64,000 nt of DNA from Haladaptatus sp964399275 (GTDB taxonomy: Archaea > Halobacteriota > Halobacteria > Halobacteriales > Haladaptataceae): positions 39,558 to 103,557 of the forward strand of contig CAYNQM010000002.1 in NCBI GenBank assembly GCA_964399275.1, given 5' to 3'. Position 1 is the first letter of the stretch, and each line of letters opens with the position of its first letter. Position numbers and translations under genes: made by a program. Of this stretch, positions 15,580-23,789 are shown piece after piece. Under the pieces are notes generated by a model, which did not search any database, was not told the DNA's origin, and was given only the letters and a program-made list of their open reading frames with translations.

Positions 15580-15876
15580 CTACTCGATGGCTTCCAATCT
15601 GTTTTGGTCGATAGATGGCAGGGACGGTTCATTGAGGCCGTCTTGTAGGTTCGTCAACCGCGCTTCTGCCGTGTCGATGGAGTCGTTCGAGAGGTCGAGT
15701 TCTATTTCGAGGTTGCAGTCACGGCACGACGCGTCTCCGACGACACTCCCATCTTCGTCCCGCCAGACGTTGACGTAAAATCGCCGATTGCTACAGTCAT
15801 CAGATGGGCACTCGATTTCACCCGAATTGAGCATTGACGCCAGGTTTCCCTCCACGAGTTCAATAATATCTATCAT
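15580..15876 (-). CDS. small zinc-binding hypothetical protein (98 aa)
   Basis: MIDIIELVEGNLASMLNSGE opens a protein with four cysteines in two pairs (CPSDDC at the N-terminal side and CRDC in the middle), consistent with one zinc site. An acidic helical C-terminus follows. A TATA-like TTTAAGCATTTAC lies about 35 nt upstream on the minus strand. No function recognised. Confidence 0.65.
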   Translation of the reverse strand: MIDIIELVEGNLASMLNSGEIECPSDDCSNRRFYVNVWRDEDGSVVGDASCRDCNLEIELDLSNDSIDTAEARLTNLQDGLNEPSLPSIDQNRLEAIE

Positions 15877-15996
15877 AATCCGGAAAAAGCCGTGTAAATG
15901 CTTAAACTTAGTGATGGGTATCAGTAGCGATAATTAAATCTGACATCGTATAATCGCCGGAATACGTGGAATACCCCTCGAAAATATTGTTTAGTT

Positions 15997-16012
15997 GGTG
16001 TATAATAAAGGC
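15997..16012 (+). promoter_or_regulatory. TATAATAAAG-type promoter without a downstream gene
   Basis: GGTGTATAATAAAGGC is nearly identical to the promoter of the flippase at 51693 (GGTGTATAATAAAGCC). The predicted start of transcription is near 16028, but no credible coding sequence follows on this strand. Confidence 0.4.
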
Positions 16013-16027
16013 TGATAGGATCCTTGG

Positions 16028-16440
16028 TGTTCGTGTACGTTCGCGTGAGCATCACGTGCGCGTAGAGACGACGGTTGACTCGGCGTTGCCGGAGGCGATG
16101 GCAGTGGGCTGGCATCCCACACGTGTCACTACCCTCCCACGAAAGTTCTCTTCCCGGGCACCGTCTTCAGTTCCCTACCACGTTTTACTGACGGTTAGAA
16201 TAACGGGACGAGGCGGAGCGGAGCGCCTCGTTCCGCGAAGCAGGACGCCTCTGACTCGTGTGTCACCTCTCCCCAAACAGCCGCGTTTAGGGGAGAGCAG
16301 AGAATGCCAGGTGTTCACACACGAATACAGTTCGGCACGTTCGAAAATCGACAGTCGATTTTCGAGTCAGTCGGATATCACCGACAATACCGTTACCGAA
16401 CGGTCTCGCATGCTGTTGCAGACGTGGACGGGCGGTAAAA
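16028..16440 (+). ncRNA. candidate structured non-coding RNA
   Basis: A ~410-bp stretch without a credible gene, preceded by the promoter at 15997. It contains several strong inverted repeats: GTGGG-CTGGCAT-CCCAC (near 16106), GAGGCG...CGCCTC (near 16211), CTCTCCCC...GGGGAGAG (near 16266) and the perfect 11-bp stem with 3-nt loop at 16341-16365. It does not show the hallmark motifs of RNase P or SRP RNA. The strand assignment rests on the promoter only. Confidence 0.3.
16341..16365. repeat. perfect 11-bp hairpin
   Basis: TCGAAAATCGA-CAG-TCGATTTTCGA, a perfect stem with a 3-nt loop. It lies about 110 bp beyond the 3' end of the TFB gene and could also serve as its terminator or 3' UTR element. 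Confidence 0.45.
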
Positions 16441-16471
16441 ACTGGGGTGGACTGCTGAAGTATTTAAATTC

Positions 16472-17431
16472 TCAGTGGATTCCGAGCGCCTCTATTTGCT
16501 CTTGATACCGGTTTCGAATCGTGACTTCCGTCACCTGCGCGACGTCAGCGACTTCGCGTTGCGTCTTCTTCTCGTTGCAGAGCAGTGATGCGGCGTAAAT
16601 CGCGGCGGCCGCATACCCCGTCGGGGACTTTCCGGAGAGCAGTCCCTGTTCTGCCGTCGTATCGATGATTTCGTTCGCTTTGGACTGGACTTCTTCGCTG
16701 ACACCGAGGTCGGAGCAGAATCGAGGGACGTACTGTTTAGGGTCAACCGGTTTCATCTCCAGTCCGAGTTCCTGCGAGATGTAGCGGTAGGTTCGCCCGA
16801 TTTCCTTTTGGTCTACGCGAGACACTTCCGCAACTTCTTCCAGACTTCGCGGAATGCCTTCCTGCCGACATGCGGCGTACAGCGTGCTCGTGGCGACGCC
16901 CTCGATGGAGCGTCCGCGAATAAGGTCTTCGGCGAGTGCTCGTCGATAGATGACCGAGGCCACCTCGCGTACCGAGCGCGGTACGCCGAGTGCGGAGGCC
17001 ATCCGGTCAATCTCCGAAAGGGCGAACTGAAGGTTGCGCTCGCCAGCGTCCTTCGTCCGGATGCGCTCTTGCCACTTGCGCAGTCGGTGCATCTGACTGC
17101 GTTTCTCGGACGAGAGCGACCGACCATACGCATCTTGGTTCTTCCAGTCGATGGTGGTGGTCAGACCTTTGTCGTGCATCGTCTGCGTGGTCGGCGCACC
17201 CACGCGCGACTTGCTCTGTCGTTCGCTGTGATTGAACGCGCGCCACTCTGGTCCTCTATCGACGTGGTCTTCTTCGACGACTAAGCCACAGTCGTCACAG
17301 ACGATTTCGGACTGGTCAGCGCTGTTGACGAGGCTTTTCGACCCGCACTCGGGACACCCCTGTATCCCCTCTTCCTCCTCGGTTTCGGTTTGCTCCGCGC
17401 CGCGCTCCCGTTGGCGAGTGGACCGTTTCAT
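16472..17431 (-). CDS. tfb: transcription initiation factor TFB
   Basis: 319 residues from the ATG at 17431, just after a Q/E-rich start; the longer frame adds 27 unrelated residues. Zinc ribbon C26-x2-C29 ... C45-x2-C48, the B-finger/linker (PEWRAFNHSERQSKSRVGAP), then two cyclin-like repeats: the first around RNLQFALSEIDRMASALGVP, the second ending VTEVTIRNRYQEQIEALGIH. TFB recruits RNA polymerase to TBP-bound TATA/BRE sites. Haloarchaea carry several TFBs with distinct promoter preferences. Which promoters this one serves is unknown. Confidence 0.96.
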   Translation of the reverse strand: MKRSTRQRERGAEQTETEEEEGIQGCPECGSKSLVNSADQSEIVCDDCGLVVEEDHVDRGPEWRAFNHSERQSKSRVGAPTTQTMHDKGLTTTIDWKNQDAYGRSLSSEKRSQMHRLRKWQERIRTKDAGERNLQFALSEIDRMASALGVPRSVREVASVIYRRALAEDLIRGRSIEGVATSTLYAACRQEGIPRSLEEVAEVSRVDQKEIGRTYRYISQELGLEMKPVDPKQYVPRFCSDLGVSEEVQSKANEIIDTTAEQGLLSGKSPTGYAAAAIYAASLLCNEKKTQREVADVAQVTEVTIRNRYQEQIEALGIH

Positions 17432-17557
17432 CAATATTCTATACTCACAGCCAACATTTAAACCCCCGGATGGAACCTTGTGACTGGGCACAAGGTCAAA
17501 ATAGTTCCGCAATCCGTCGAAAACATCGCGAGTACGTCGTTTTGGAGAGCGAGGGAG

Positions 17558-17947
17558 TCAGTACGCCGGTTTCGCCAGTCGAGAAACCTCGACCATCACG
17601 TCGTTGCTGTCCGGATCCGTATCGCGGAACGTCCACGTCCGGTCGAAGGTCATTCCTGCTTCCTGTCCTTTGGTGAGTAGTTCCCCCAATGCGGTTTTGA
17701 AGTCCGTCGCAGTTGCTCCGTCTGGAACCGTTGGCTTGTCCGGTGCCGCATCGGCCAGCTCGGGTCGCGGTGCGAGTCTCGTAATTTCCACCATGATATC
17801 GTTGCGTTCCGAGTCTTCGTACCGAAACGTCCATGACCGGTCAAGATCGACACCGTTTTCCCTTGCCGTGGTGACGAGAACTTCGAGCGTCAGTCCGAAT
17901 TCCTCGGGGGATGCCGCCCAGGCCGGGATGTGGTCTGCCTGGCTCAT
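17558..17947 (-). CDS. haloarchaeal two-repeat protein (SWTFR/MVEITRLA repeats)
   Basis: 129 residues made of two tandem copies of a ~55-residue unit. Repeat 1 has EFGLTLEVLVTTA, DRSWTFRYEDSE and IMVEITRLAPRP; repeat 2 has DFKTALGELLTKG, DRTWTFRDTDPD and VMVEVSRLAKP. A paralogue with the same architecture is at 38713. Pattern: helix, strand with D-R-(S/T)-W-T-F-R, strand with M-V-E-(I/V)-x-R-L. No known domain recognised. Soluble, acidic, no signal peptide. It is divergent from the winged-helix membrane protein at 18095. Confidence 0.8.
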   Translation of the reverse strand: MSQADHIPAWAASPEEFGLTLEVLVTTARENGVDLDRSWTFRYEDSERNDIMVEITRLAPRPELADAAPDKPTVPDGATATDFKTALGELLTKGQEAGMTFDRTWTFRDTDPDSNDVMVEVSRLAKPAY

Positions 17948-18017
17948 TCGTACACCCGGCTACGAGGAAAGACAACATAAACGCAGAACGCTGTCCCACG
18001 CAGTTTCGAGTAATCTC

Positions 18018-18068
18018 ACTGTTCGAAACAGTTTGAAACGGTTTGGGAGTGCGGTATTAATTTAATAC
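18018..18068. promoter_or_regulatory. divergent control region with two palindromes and a shared motif
   Basis: ACTGTT-CGA-AACAGT (18018-18032), GTTTGAAACGGTTTG (18031-18045) and the perfect 15-bp palindrome GTATTAA-T-TTAATAC (18054-18068). The last overlays the probable TATA box of the gene at 18095. The middle motif recurs as GTTTGAAACGGTCTG before the paralogue of the leftward gene (38629-38643). Confidence 0.4.
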
Positions 18069-18094
18069 TATGGGGGACTGTAGGTATAATTGTC

Positions 18095-18670
18095 ATGAGC
18101 GCGACGGAGAGGCTCTCCGACCGCATCGGCTCCCCGATTACAGATGGCGAGCCGTCCGTCGAGCACGAACTCTCGACGGACGACGTGTTCCACCTCCTGC
18201 AGAGCGAGCGTCGACGGGCAGTCATTCGCTACCTCCGCGATACGGAGCAACCCGTGAAGATGCGGGACATCGCGGAACAAGTGGCCGCGTGGGAAAACGA
18301 CACGACAGTACAGGCGCTTTCGTCCGACCAACGCCAGCGCGCGTACATCCCACTGTACCAGTCGCACTTGCCGAAACTCGACGAGGAAGGCGTCATCGAG
18401 TACGACCAGAGTCGTGGAACGGTTCGAAAAACGCCATGTGCGACGCAGTTGGAGCGACTGCTCGACGTGGATGATGAGCCCGCGGACGACGAGAACGACC
18501 GTCCGTGGAACACCTACTATCTGGGCGTATCCTGTTTCGGCACACTCCTGTTTCTCGGCGCGTCGCTCAACATTCCACTTTTCACACTTGTTCCCAACGT
18601 AGTCGCCGTCATCCTCGTCCTTACTGCCTTTTGGATTGTCTCCACAATCCACACGTTTTCACAGTCGTAA
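18095..18670 (+). CDS. membrane-anchored winged-helix protein (DUF7344-like), paralogue 1
   Basis: 191 residues. The N-terminal winged helix reads ELSTDDVFHLLQSERRRAVI, VKMRDIAEQVAAWENDT, SSDQRQRAYIPLYQSHLPKL, DEEGVIEYDQSRG. A short acidic linker and two membrane helices (about 142-184) follow. Two paralogues lie at 20225 and 43073. The core (IAEQVAAWENDTTVQAL, QSHLPKLDEEG) is nearly invariant. Known only from haloarchaea; the combination suggests a DNA-binding protein tethered to the membrane. The target is unknown. Confidence 0.88.
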   Translation: MSATERLSDRIGSPITDGEPSVEHELSTDDVFHLLQSERRRAVIRYLRDTEQPVKMRDIAEQVAAWENDTTVQALSSDQRQRAYIPLYQSHLPKLDEEGVIEYDQSRGTVRKTPCATQLERLLDVDDEPADDENDRPWNTYYLGVSCFGTLLFLGASLNIPLFTLVPNVVAVILVLTAFWIVSTIHTFSQS

Positions 18671-18815
18671 AACGACGGCTAAAACGTTAGACGTTCTCAC
18701 AGGCGGTCGTAAAATATGGGACACTCTCGATAAAAGGACGGTTTTTCGGTTAAACGAATCAAAATTCTGACAACGTTCGTTTCGTTATATACTCCTCCCC
18801 GGCGTGTCTCGATAC

Positions 18816-19061
18816 ATGTCAAGTGCGCCCTCCACTATCCGGAACGAAAACGCAATCGATCTCCAGTCGTCGATGACCGCCGCTCGACGTGCTATCGCGC
18901 TCCCAGTTCGGTTCGTCGGGTTTTGGGCGGCCGTTTCGCTCCCGTTTCTCTACCTGCCACTGTTGGCCGACGGACTGCCCGGCGCGGAACTGCCCGCGTT
19001 CGTAACGCTCCTTGTGATTCACGTCGCCGCGCTCGTCGTCGGCCACGACCATCGTCGGTAA
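18816..19061 (+). CDS. small membrane protein (81 aa)
   Basis: From the ATG at 18816, MSSAPSTIRNENAIDLQSSM precedes two predicted membrane helices (about 32-54 and 60-78) and a basic tail GHDHRR. The TATA-like CGTTATATACT at 18783-18793 lies about 27 nt before this ATG, so it is preferred over the in-frame GTG at 18804. Function unknown. Confidence 0.6.
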   Translation: MSSAPSTIRNENAIDLQSSMTAARRAIALPVRFVGFWAAVSLPFLYLPLLADGLPGAELPAFVTLLVIHVAALVVGHDHRR

Positions 19062-19116
19062 GAAGAGTGCACCGTTCCCTGAAGACGCCCGGTTCCCGCC
19101 CTCGCGTCGGCTACGG

Positions 19117-19266
19117 TCATCGCTGTTCGTCTAAACAGTTCTCACAGATGTCTACGCTGGCCTGTAGATACGTGTTGTTTTCGCTCAGTTCCATTTCGAT
19201 GCGTGTCACCGGAACGTAGTCTCGACAGTATGCGCATCGTTCGATAGCGTCAACCCGCTCCGTCAT
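19117..19266 (-). CDS. zinc-ribbon micro-protein (49 aa)
   Basis: A 49-residue frame starting M-T-E-R-V-D-A-I-E-R with two C-x2-C pairs: CAYC near residue 11 and CENC near residue 41, separated by a strand-rich segment (VPVTRIEMELSENNTYL). This is the classic layout of haloarchaeal zinc micro-proteins. It ends L-D-E-Q-R followed by TGA. No function known. It is the only gene in the gap between 19061 and 19420. Confidence 0.75.
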   Translation of the reverse strand: MTERVDAIERCAYCRDYVPVTRIEMELSENNTYLQASVDICENCLDEQR

Positions 19267-19419
19267 GTTGTGATTTCCCGGCATATGTCTGTGCTCTCAA
19301 GCCCGATGGCTATCTGATTCAAGCATGAGAAGGAAGGTTCCAAAGTCTATGCGTTAGCATTTCCGCTTTTTAAATAGGTGAGAACCGATTTGCCGGGCGT
19401 AAAAGGGACTACAACAGCG

Positions 19420-19719
19420 TCAGTCGGAGAGTTCGGCGGCTTCTTTTTCGCTCACGTACTTCGATTCCCATTCGCGGCGGGCTTCTATCTCTCGCTGTCC
19501 GCGCCGGGTCAGGGTGTAGTAGTTCGTTCGGCGGTCTACCTGGCCCTTCTCCACTAGACCTTTATCTACCAGCGTGTCGAGGTTGGGGTACAGTCGGCCG
19601 TGGTGGATGTCTTTTTCGTAGTAGTCTTCCAACTCTTCTTTGATGGCCAAGCCGTGCGGTTCGGTCAGACCGTTTATGACGTACAACAGGTCTCGTTGGA
19701 AGCCAGTCAGGTCGTACAT
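19420..19719 (-). CDS. PadR family transcriptional regulator, paralogue 2
   Basis: 99 residues: LTGFQRDLLYVINGL, HGLAIKEELEDYYEKDIHHG, RLYPNLDTLVDKGLVEKG, and the wing NYYTLTRRGQREIEARREW. It lacks the N-terminal extension of the PadR at 14966. Likely repressor. Downstream targets are unclear; the immediately adjacent gene on this strand is the small zinc protein at 19117. Confidence 0.9.
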   Translation of the reverse strand: MYDLTGFQRDLLYVINGLTEPHGLAIKEELEDYYEKDIHHGRLYPNLDTLVDKGLVEKGQVDRRTNYYTLTRRGQREIEARREWESKYVSEKEAAELSD

Positions 19720-19942
19720 GTTCGACTCAATGTTATGTCTACATGGTATTAGTTAAACGCATGATAATGCCCGCCTTATGGGATGACAAACGGCATTGCA
19801 GCTTACTTTTAAATCTGATATATCCCTATTCGTAACGGATGTTCTTCATTTATTTCATCATACTTTTCACATCACACGGTGGAAAATATGCCCACCTTCG
19901 GCCCAAGATAATATCATCATCGAGCAACGAAACACGCCCGAT

Positions 19943-20176
19943 ATGAAAAAACAAGAGCTCATTCACTTGCACGGATTACTCGGGGAGGTCACGAATCAGT
20001 TCGAGATGCGAAGTAACTCGACGGTTGATGTCTCGGACTACGAAGCGACTGGCGTTCAACCCACGTCGATTCATCGCTCGAAAACTGCTCACCAGGATGC
20101 TGTGTTCGAACTGACGGACGCACTCACCAGTTCGATGGAAGAAGAAATGGACGCGCTCGCACAGTATCCTCACTAG
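19943..20176 (+). CDS. UPF0058 family protein, second copy
   Basis: 77 residues from the ATG at 19943, MKKQELIHLHGLLGEVTNQF. The longer in-frame extension upstream is unlike the family. It is similar throughout to the protein at 12183 (shared PTSIHxSK and a C-terminal LTDALTSSM-like helix). A 220-bp A/T-rich region precedes it. Function unknown. Confidence 0.85.
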   Translation: MKKQELIHLHGLLGEVTNQFEMRSNSTVDVSDYEATGVQPTSIHRSKTAHQDAVFELTDALTSSMEEEMDALAQYPH

Positions 20177-20224
20177 TCGTGGAAAACAGTTGGCCCACGG
20201 GGGGCCACTACAGAGGATAAACCA

Positions 20225-20818
20225 CTACTTTTCGCTCCGTTCCGAAGCGAATTGTGCGAGGGTTACGGACGCGAACATCGCAACGATGCCACCACCGATA
20301 GCGACGGTCGGGAGGGTTGCGAGGACGGGTGCGCCGAGTACGACTCCGGCGAGAAGTATCGTGCTGAACACCGAGACGCCGAGGTAGTAGGTCTCCCACG
20401 GAATTCGCTCGTGGGTCGTCTCGCTCATCGCTTCCTCGTCGTCATCCTCGACGAGATACTGGTCGAGTTGGTTTGCGACTTCGGTTCGCTCGACGGTGCC
20501 GCGACTCTGGTCGTAGTTGATGATACCTTCTTCGTCGAGTTTCGGGAGGTGCGATTGGTACAGTGGGATGTACACGCGCTGGCGTTGGTCGGACGAAAGC
20601 GCCTGTACTGTCGTGTCGTTTTCCCACGCGGCCACTTGTTCCGCGATGTCTCGCATCTCAACCGTTCCGTCCTGACTTTTCAAATATCGCAGCACGTGAC
20701 GGCGACGCGGCGTCTGAAGGAGGTGGAATATCTTGTCCTTCGATAGTTCGATGTCGGTACGTGCGTCTTCTTCGACAGACGTTGGAGTACCTTCGGCCTG
20801 AACCTCTGTAGCGCTCAT
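20225..20818 (-). CDS. membrane-anchored winged-helix protein (DUF7344-like), paralogue 2
   Basis: 197 residues. The winged helix (ELSKDKIFHLLQTPRRRHVL, VEMRDIAEQVAAWENDT, YQSHLPKLDEEGIINYDQSR) is followed by an acidic linker with an E-D-D-D-E-E run and two membrane helices near the C-terminus (about 144-187). The promoter region on the minus strand has GGTTTATTACCC about 30 nt before the ATG. It is closest to the genes at 18095 and 43073. Confidence 0.88.
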   Translation of the reverse strand: MSATEVQAEGTPTSVEEDARTDIELSKDKIFHLLQTPRRRHVLRYLKSQDGTVEMRDIAEQVAAWENDTTVQALSSDQRQRVYIPLYQSHLPKLDEEGIINYDQSRGTVERTEVANQLDQYLVEDDDEEAMSETTHERIPWETYYLGVSVFSTILLAGVVLGAPVLATLPTVAIGGGIVAMFASVTLAQFASERSEK

Positions 20819-21270
20819 GACGATTAGAATTATAGGTAGAATGGGTAATAAACCAATAATGCGCTCCCATTTTGTTGCAAACGGTTGTGAGAGCTTGTAC
20901 AGTCGCTTAACGAAGTTATAAGATGTAAATTATCTCAAAATGTGATTTCAGATACACCCAATTGTATTTATATGACTGTTTAGATTTCACGTTCCAAAAT
21001 CACACTGAGAAACGTGCTTGCAGGCGATTTATCGCCAATAGGGTGAGGAGTACGCAGTCCCTACCAATCATCTTGGTATTCTTGTCGAAATATTTGGACA
21101 GAACTGACCGCCGTAATATCTCCTAATTGTTCTATACAGTCATTCCAAATATCCGTCGCAACTATTGCAAACAGTGCTCTCTCGCACCGCCTCTACGGGC
21201 CGTTTTGGTGTCGAAAAACCTCACAAAACGCACAAGAAGTTAACGTCTCTATAGTAATCAGGAGTAGAGG

Positions 21271-21279
21271 TCTATATAC
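21271..21279 (+). promoter_or_regulatory. TATA box of candidate small RNA
   Basis: TCTATATAC, about 27 nt before the predicted RNA start at 21298. No coding sequence follows within reach. Confidence 0.35.
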
Positions 21280-21297
21280 GTCTGCCTAGCGCGGAGG

Positions 21298-21360
21298 CGG
21301 GGTGATAATATCCGGCCGCGAGGGGCATTAGCGCTCATGACACTGATTCCCTCGCGTTTT
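21298..21360 (+). ncRNA. candidate ~60-nt small RNA with terminator hairpin
   Basis: Between the TATA box at 21271 and a terminator-like hairpin. CGCGAGGG (21317-21324) pairs perfectly with CCCTCGCG (21349-21356) and is followed by TTTT. The 24-nt loop contains AGCGCT. No open frame fits. Inferred from promoter plus terminator only. Confidence 0.3.
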
Positions 21361-21537
21361 AACGATACTTTTCAGTAGAACCATCTCCGAGCTCAAGCGA
21401 TGGTTCGTCGTCGTCCCACGGATAGTCTCTATTTAACTTATATTGGGGAAGTTTCATTGAAATCTTCCCAATGTACTGTTTCCTAAAGTTTAATGCGAGG
21501 TAATCAAATATCCATAATGAATTTAGGTTTCTCGACA

Positions 21538-22284
21538 ATGGCAAATGGCGCATCTAATTCAGACGGCCCTCTTGACGATTCGGAGAAGTCGTCGAGCGTT
21601 TCCGACACTTCGACCGATTCTGCGCTTTCCACCCCACCGAGGACGCTCTTTGCCGAAATTTTCGTTTCTCACGACGACCTTGTACTCGTCCCGACTATTG
21701 AGGCGGTTCCTGAAATGACGATACAGGTGGAAGAACCGCCGACAGCTGACACCTCCGTGTTCGTCTCCGTTATCGGGTCGGAGTTCGCCGCGTTCGAGCG
21801 CGCAGTCGAGGCAGACCCGACCGTTCAGGACGCCACGCTTTTCTCTGCTACTGCCGACCACCGTGTGTATCGCGTTCGAACCGACGCGTCCTCGATACCG
21901 TTTCCTTCGACTATCTCGGAACTCGGCGTTCGACTACTCGACCTCAAAAGTGGAACCGACGGCTGGGTTGCTCGGATTCAGATGCTGTCCCGTGAACCGC
22001 TCATCGAATTGCGAAAACGGTGTTTGACGTCGAACGTCCAGTTCAAAGTTCGGCAGTTGTACGACGGCGACCCCGACTCCGAGATGGCAGACACAAGACT
22101 GACCGGACGTCAGCGGGATACGGTTCTCACCGCGTACCAATCCGGCTACTACGACATTCCGCGCGGTATCTCGCAGGGTGAACTCGCAGAGAAACTGGGC
22201 GTCTCCACGTCGGCGATTTCACAGCAACTGCGACGTGCGACTGGTCAACTCATCGCTAGCACGTTCGCCGCCGAACAGGACTAA
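21538..22284 (+). CDS. bat-family HTH transcription regulator
   Basis: 248 residues from the ATG at 21538, chosen over 21493 because a TATA-like ATCAAATATCC lies about 26 nt upstream. A low-complexity Ser/Asp start is followed by the bat sensor-like domain (FVSHDDLVLVPTIEAVPEMT, VYRVRTDAS, GTDGWVARIQMLSREPLIEL). The C-terminal HTH-10 domain is LTGRQRDTVLTAYQSGYYDI ... QGELAEKLGVSTSAISQQL. It is convergent with the DUF7504-like gene, whose stop codon overlaps this one by 4 bp. Confidence 0.9.
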   Translation: MANGASNSDGPLDDSEKSSSVSDTSTDSALSTPPRTLFAEIFVSHDDLVLVPTIEAVPEMTIQVEEPPTADTSVFVSVIGSEFAAFERAVEADPTVQDATLFSATADHRVYRVRTDASSIPFPSTISELGVRLLDLKSGTDGWVARIQMLSREPLIELRKRCLTSNVQFKVRQLYDGDPDSEMADTRLTGRQRDTVLTAYQSGYYDIPRGISQGELAEKLGVSTSAISQQLRRATGQLIASTFAAEQD

Positions 22285-23351
22285 GCTTCGAACGGGGATT
22301 TGGACGCTTCCGGTTCGGAGCCGTTCAAAAACACGAGATTTCCGCGACCGATTTGGACGCGCGTTATTTCTTCGTTCTCTTCCATCTTCGAGAGTTTCCT
22401 GCTGACCGTCGATTTCGACCACGACGTTTCGGCAGTGATGTCTGCCTGTTTCATTCGCCCCCCATACTGAATGAGAAGCGAACGGATTCGCTCTTCGTCC
22501 GTGAGCATCTCCTCGTCCGCCAAATTTCCGACGGTCAGCTCGGGCTCCGGTTCCACCTCTGTTTCTTCCGTTTCGGAGGTGACTTCGGTTTCCGATTCGG
22601 TGTCCGTCTCTCGTTCGTCGTCCGTCTTCCGGTCGAACAGTCCGGAGAGAACCGTTCGTATCGAGGAGAGTGGGCCGTCGCTCGGTGGCTCCGTCTCCTC
22701 ACGTTCCTCTGTGGCTCCGTCGGTTTCGGTCGTCTCCCCACTCGACGTGTAGGCCGCTGTCGTCGTCCACTCGGCACCGTCTTCTGAAATTTCGACGACG
22801 ACGTCGAACAGCGTTTTTAGCGTATTGACGGTTTCCGGATCGTGAATGTCGGGATCCATCTGGAAGTAGCCGACTGCCCCTGCGGCCTGAACCCGGTGCG
22901 TGAGAATGTGGAGGTATCGGAATGCGGTATCGAAATCGACGTATTCGAGGAGGACGGTCAACGTCTGTACCGAGACGACCGGTTGTTTCTCCTTGTCGCT
23001 CCAAGCTTTCAAATGGTCGCTCAATGGAACGATAATTTCCATTGGGTCGGTTGGGTCAACCACTGACGCCGTGACGGTATCGGGCGTCTGTTCGTCGAAG
23101 GCTGTGGACTGCGCCATGCCGCTCGCATGAATAAACTGGGTTTCGGGCGGTAGCGTCCCTACGCTCTGTTGCCAATCCGAGACCCACTGGTCTGGCGGTT
23201 GCGTATACGTAACTGCGGCGAGGTTGGTCTCGCCCGGCGGCGTCGAGGCGACGAGTTCCATATGTGCCTGATTGCCGTCCGGTGTCAGCGGTGCAAGTAT
23301 GAGAACGTTTGACGCATCTCGAAGCTCTTCCTTCAGGTTTCGAACGTTCAT
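22281..23351 (-). CDS. DUF7504-like protein with C-terminal winged helix (DUF7343-like)
   Basis: 356 residues. Residues 1-195 resemble the haloarchaeal DUF7504 RecA-like fold (NVLILAPLTPDGNQAHMELV, then VVSVQTLTVLLEYVDFDTAF). A ~90-residue acidic Glu/Thr/Asp-rich linker follows. The C-terminal winged helix has LTDEERIRSLLIQYGGRMKQ, ADITAETSWSKSTVSRKLSK and RVQIGRGNLVFLNG. The same winged helix ends the receptor at 41705. Likely a cytoplasmic regulator. No classical Walker A motif is seen. Confidence 0.85.
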   Translation of the reverse strand: MNVRNLKEELRDASNVLILAPLTPDGNQAHMELVASTPPGETNLAAVTYTQPPDQWVSDWQQSVGTLPPETQFIHASGMAQSTAFDEQTPDTVTASVVDPTDPMEIIVPLSDHLKAWSDKEKQPVVSVQTLTVLLEYVDFDTAFRYLHILTHRVQAAGAVGYFQMDPDIHDPETVNTLKTLFDVVVEISEDGAEWTTTAAYTSSGETTETDGATEEREETEPPSDGPLSSIRTVLSGLFDRKTDDERETDTESETEVTSETEETEVEPEPELTVGNLADEEMLTDEERIRSLLIQYGGRMKQADITAETSWSKSTVSRKLSKMEENEEITRVQIGRGNLVFLNGSEPEASKSPFEA

Positions 23352-23789
23352 TTATCTCCTACCCCAAACATATAATATATTTTGACATATTGGAGTCTGT
23401 TCTGTCTGGCTCGCGCGATATAACCGAACATCGATGTCTTGTTCCCCTCGTTTGTCTTCTACCGCTTGTCCGAATCGTTCACTCGTGAATCCGTTTTCGA
23501 CAGGCCGAGTCGTTTCGTCCTCGTTTTGTCCCACACGATTTTGCCGTTTCGATTGTTGGCTGTATAGCGAGAGGGAGTTTCGTTTCGAATGGACGAGCAA
23601 GGAGGTATGCGTACGCGCGCTGCCGTGTCTCCTGCTCGGCTATCGTTGTTCATTCCTGCCCCGAGTTGTCGTCACCAACCCGTGTTTGTTGTAAGCCATA
23701 CAGTAACTTACTGTAAAGGCAGTGTGTGAACATTAACATTACTTATTAACCACCCTTTTGTAAAAAACCATTGCCTTGCACATGCAGGG
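23352..23789. other. 438-bp intergenic region with a 17-bp palindrome
   Basis: No credible gene on either strand. The left end is the promoter of the DUF7504-like gene. TACAGTAA-C-TTACTGTA (23699-23715) is a perfect 17-bp palindrome in the right part. Confidence 0.5.
23699..23715. promoter_or_regulatory. perfect 17-bp palindrome
   Basis: 8-bp arms TACAGTAA and TTACTGTA around one C. It lies beyond the 3' end of the bat pseudogene (23790), so no promoter is obviously served. It could be a remnant operator or a protein-binding site. Confidence 0.35.

Larger units (their letters stand above)
20819..21537. other. 719-bp A/T-rich intergenic region
   Basis: No convincing protein gene. It holds the promoter of the gene at 20818, a candidate small RNA (21298-21360), a possible 32-codon peptide on the minus strand (21359-21457) that is not supported further, and the TATA region of the regulator at 21538. 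Confidence 0.5.

Noticed and set aside
15966..16505. A 179-codon open frame on the plus strand across the structured region
   Set aside because: Low-complexity Arg/Ser/Pro-rich composition, no domain, overlaps the 3' end of TFB on the other strand and runs through perfect hairpins. More likely non-coding.
21359..21457. A 32-codon acidic peptide frame on the minus strand (MKLPQYKLNRDYPWDDDEPS...)
   Set aside because: No recognisable family, no clear promoter, and its 3' end coincides with the terminator-like hairpin of the other strand. Too little support to call a gene.
23352..23600. An 82-codon minus-strand frame ending next to the DUF7504-like gene start
   Set aside because: Composition is unlike neighbouring proteins, it has no domain, and it covers the promoter region of the downstream gene.
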